From an uncultured bacterium (GTDB lineage Bacteria; Bacillota; Clostridia; Lachnospirales; Lachnospiraceae): DNA of 6,604 bases. The notes beneath the pieces were generated by a model. That model was not told the origin of the DNA. It saw nothing but the letters and a program-made list of their open reading frames with translations, and made no database searches. The DNA lies in NCBI GenBank assembly GCA_937893485.1, contig CALBJL010000127.1, positions 1 to 6,604 on the forward strand. Reading direction: 5' to 3'. Numbering within the stretch: the first letter of the stretch is position 1; the number at the start of each line of letters is the position of its first letter. The translations under genes were made by a program, and so were the position numbers. Below, in pieces: positions 5,209 to 6,604 of the stretch.

Positions 5209-6604
5209 TGAAAAAAAGAAGTATCGGTATTCTTGCCCATGTAGACGCAGGAAAGACGACACTGTCGGAGAGTATTTTATACGAATCCGGCGTGATCCGT
5301 TCCTTGGGGCGCGTGGATCATAAGGATGCTTTTTTAGACACGGATGAGCAGGAGCGGGCGCGCGGTATCACGATTTTTTCCAAGCAGGCGCGTTTTACGT
5401 GGAAGGAGCGCGAGATCACGCTGCTTGACACACCGGGGCATGTGGATTTTTCCGGTGAGATGGAGCGTGTGCTGAGCGTGCTCGATGCCGCTGTGCTCGT
5501 CATCAGTGCGACGGATGGTGTGCAGAGCCACACGCGGACACTTTGGAAGCTGTTTGAGCACTACCGGCTTCCGGTGTTTTTGTTTATCAACAAAATGGAT
5601 CTGTCAGACCGGCAGCAGGAGGAGCTGATGGCGGAGCTGCAACGGGAGCTGTCTGACGGATGCCAGAATTTTTCTGTGGCACATGATGCGCAGTGGATGG
5701 AAAATATAGCCATGTGTGAGGAGGAGCTGCTGAATCACTTTCTGGCAGAGGGAGCGCTGGACGAGGAAACACTCGCGGCGCATGTACAGGGGCGGAAGAT
5801 CTTCCCCTGCTTTTTTGGTACAGCGTTAAAGGATGAGGGCGTGCGTGAGCTGTTAGACGGCATGGAGCAGTATCTTCCGGAGCCACCGTGGGATGCGGAT
5901 GGTGCTTTCGGGGCGCGTGTGTTTAAAATTTCACGGGATGATGCTGGGAACCGCCTGAGCTGGGTTCGTCTGACCGGAGGCAGATTACAGGTAAAAGAAG
6001 TGCTCGACACAGGAGGGGAAGAACCGGAAAAGGTGAACCAGATCCGCCTGTATTCAGGCACAAAATACGAGACGGTCGATCAGGTCTGCGCAGGTGATGT
6101 CTGTGCGTTGCCGGGGCTTACTGCTACAGCGGCAGGGGACGGGCTCGGTGCGTTAAGCACGCTCGCACCGCCGAGTCTCGCGCCGGTCATGACCTATCGG
6201 CTCGTGCTGCCGGAAAAAAGTGATGCATTTGTATTTTTAGGAAAACTGCGCCAGCTTGAGGAAGAAGACCCGCTGCTGCATGTGATCTGGAATGAGCGTT
6301 CGCGGGAGATCCACATGCAGCTTATGGGCGAGGTGCAGACGCAGGTACTCAAAAATCTGATCTGGCAGCGTTTTCACGAGGAAGTCTCGTTTGCGGAGGG
6401 ACACATTGTATATAAGGAAACGATCGCTGCGCCGGTAGAGGGAGTCGGACATTATGAACCGCTGCGCCATTATGCAGAGGTGCATCTGCTGCTTGAGCCG
6501 GGTGAGCGCGGCAGCGGCATAGAGATCGCGACTGCGTGCAAGGAGGATGTGCTTGACCGGAACTGGCAGCGGCTGATTCTGACGCATATACAGGAGCGGG
6601 AACA
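5205..6604 (+). CDS. TetM/EF-G-like translational GTPase (ribosomal protection type), 3' end cut by window
   Basis: The frame is open from 5205 to the window end (466 codons); full-length relatives have about 640 or more residues. From the second Met (5208), the GTPase motifs are G1 AHVDAGKTT (10-18), G2 RGIT (52-55), G3 DTPGH (74-78), G4 NKMD (128-131) and G5 GTA (204-206). Domain II follows at about 233-322 (GARVFKI, RLTGGRL), domain III at about 325-400 (EEEDPLLHVIWNERSREIHMQLMGEVQ), and the start of domain IV after 403. The order and the IGILAHVDAGKTTLSESILY opening match ribosomal protection proteins (TetM/TetO) better than EF-G. The middle region diverges from TetM, so this may be a chromosomal paralogue and not a tetracycline resistance gene. 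The start overlaps the marR stop as ATGATG with no Shine-Dalgarno, so translation is probably coupled; 5208 is the alternative start. Confidence 0.88.
   Translation, partial: MMKKRSIGILAHVDAGKTTLSESILYESGVIRSLGRVDHKDAFLDTDEQERARGITIFSKQARFTWKEREITLLDTPGHVDFSGEMERVLSVLDAAVLVISATDGVQSHTRTLWKLFEHYRLPVFLFINKMDLSDRQQEELMAELQRELSDGCQNFSVAHDAQWMENIAMCEEELLNHFLAEGALDEETLAAHVQGRKIFPCFFGTALKDEGVRELLDGMEQYLPEPPWDADGAFGARVFKISRDDAGNRLSWVRLTGGRLQVKEVLDTGGEEPEKVNQIRLYSGTKYETVDQVCAGDVCALPGLTATAAGDGLGALSTLAPPSLAPVMTYRLVLPEKSDAFVFLGKLRQLEEEDPLLHVIWNERSREIHMQLMGEVQTQVLKNLIWQRFHEEVSFAEGHIVYKETIAAPVEGVGHYEPLRHYAEVHLLLEPGERGSGIEIATACKEDVLDRNWQRLILTHIQERE

Noticed and set aside
5318..6587. Several minus-strand open frames opposite the GTPase gene.
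   Set aside because: They are antisense shadows of a + strand frame with complete GTPase motifs, and none shows a recognisable domain.

Overview
The window is a segment of a bacterial type II fatty acid synthesis (FAS II) gene cluster. All genes lie on the + strand and are tightly packed. It probably comes from a Clostridia-type Firmicute, most likely Lachnospiraceae-like. That assignment is inference from three things: strong AGGAG-type ribosome binding sites, a FabT-like MarR regulator beside FAS II genes, and the style of the proteins. No rRNA or other taxonomic marker is present.

Layout. Bases 1-350 hold no convincing protein gene. They contain an elaborate palindromic element: a 28-pair inverted repeat (92-119 with 261-288) enclosing nested stems, preceded by a hairpin with a possible pseudoknot. 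Every non-Watson-Crick position in its two long stems is G-U when read as + strand RNA, so it may be a structured RNA or a MITE-like repeat that is transcribed in this direction. The coding run is then fabF (351-1589), fabZ (1589-2017), a fused accD-accA gene (2055-3758), fabH (3781-4752), a fabT-like MarR regulator (4765-5208), and the first 466 codons of a TetM/EF-G-like ribosome-protection-type GTPase (5205 to the window edge).

How the genes work together. AccDA is the carboxyltransferase that makes malonyl-CoA. FabH condenses acetyl-CoA (or another short primer) with malonyl-ACP to start chains, FabF elongates them, and FabZ dehydrates the 3-hydroxyacyl-ACP in each cycle. The MarR protein is a plausible repressor of the set. 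accB, accC, acpP, fabD, fabG and an enoyl-ACP reductase are not in the window and must lie upstream or elsewhere. fabF/fabZ and marR/GTPase overlap by 1 and 4 bases, and the remaining gaps are 12-37 bases with no terminator visible, so one transcript is likely from fabF through the GTPase.

The points most worth a second look are the structured element ahead of fabF, the in-frame AccD-AccA fusion, and the translationally coupled ribosome-protection-like GTPase at the end of a lipid operon.
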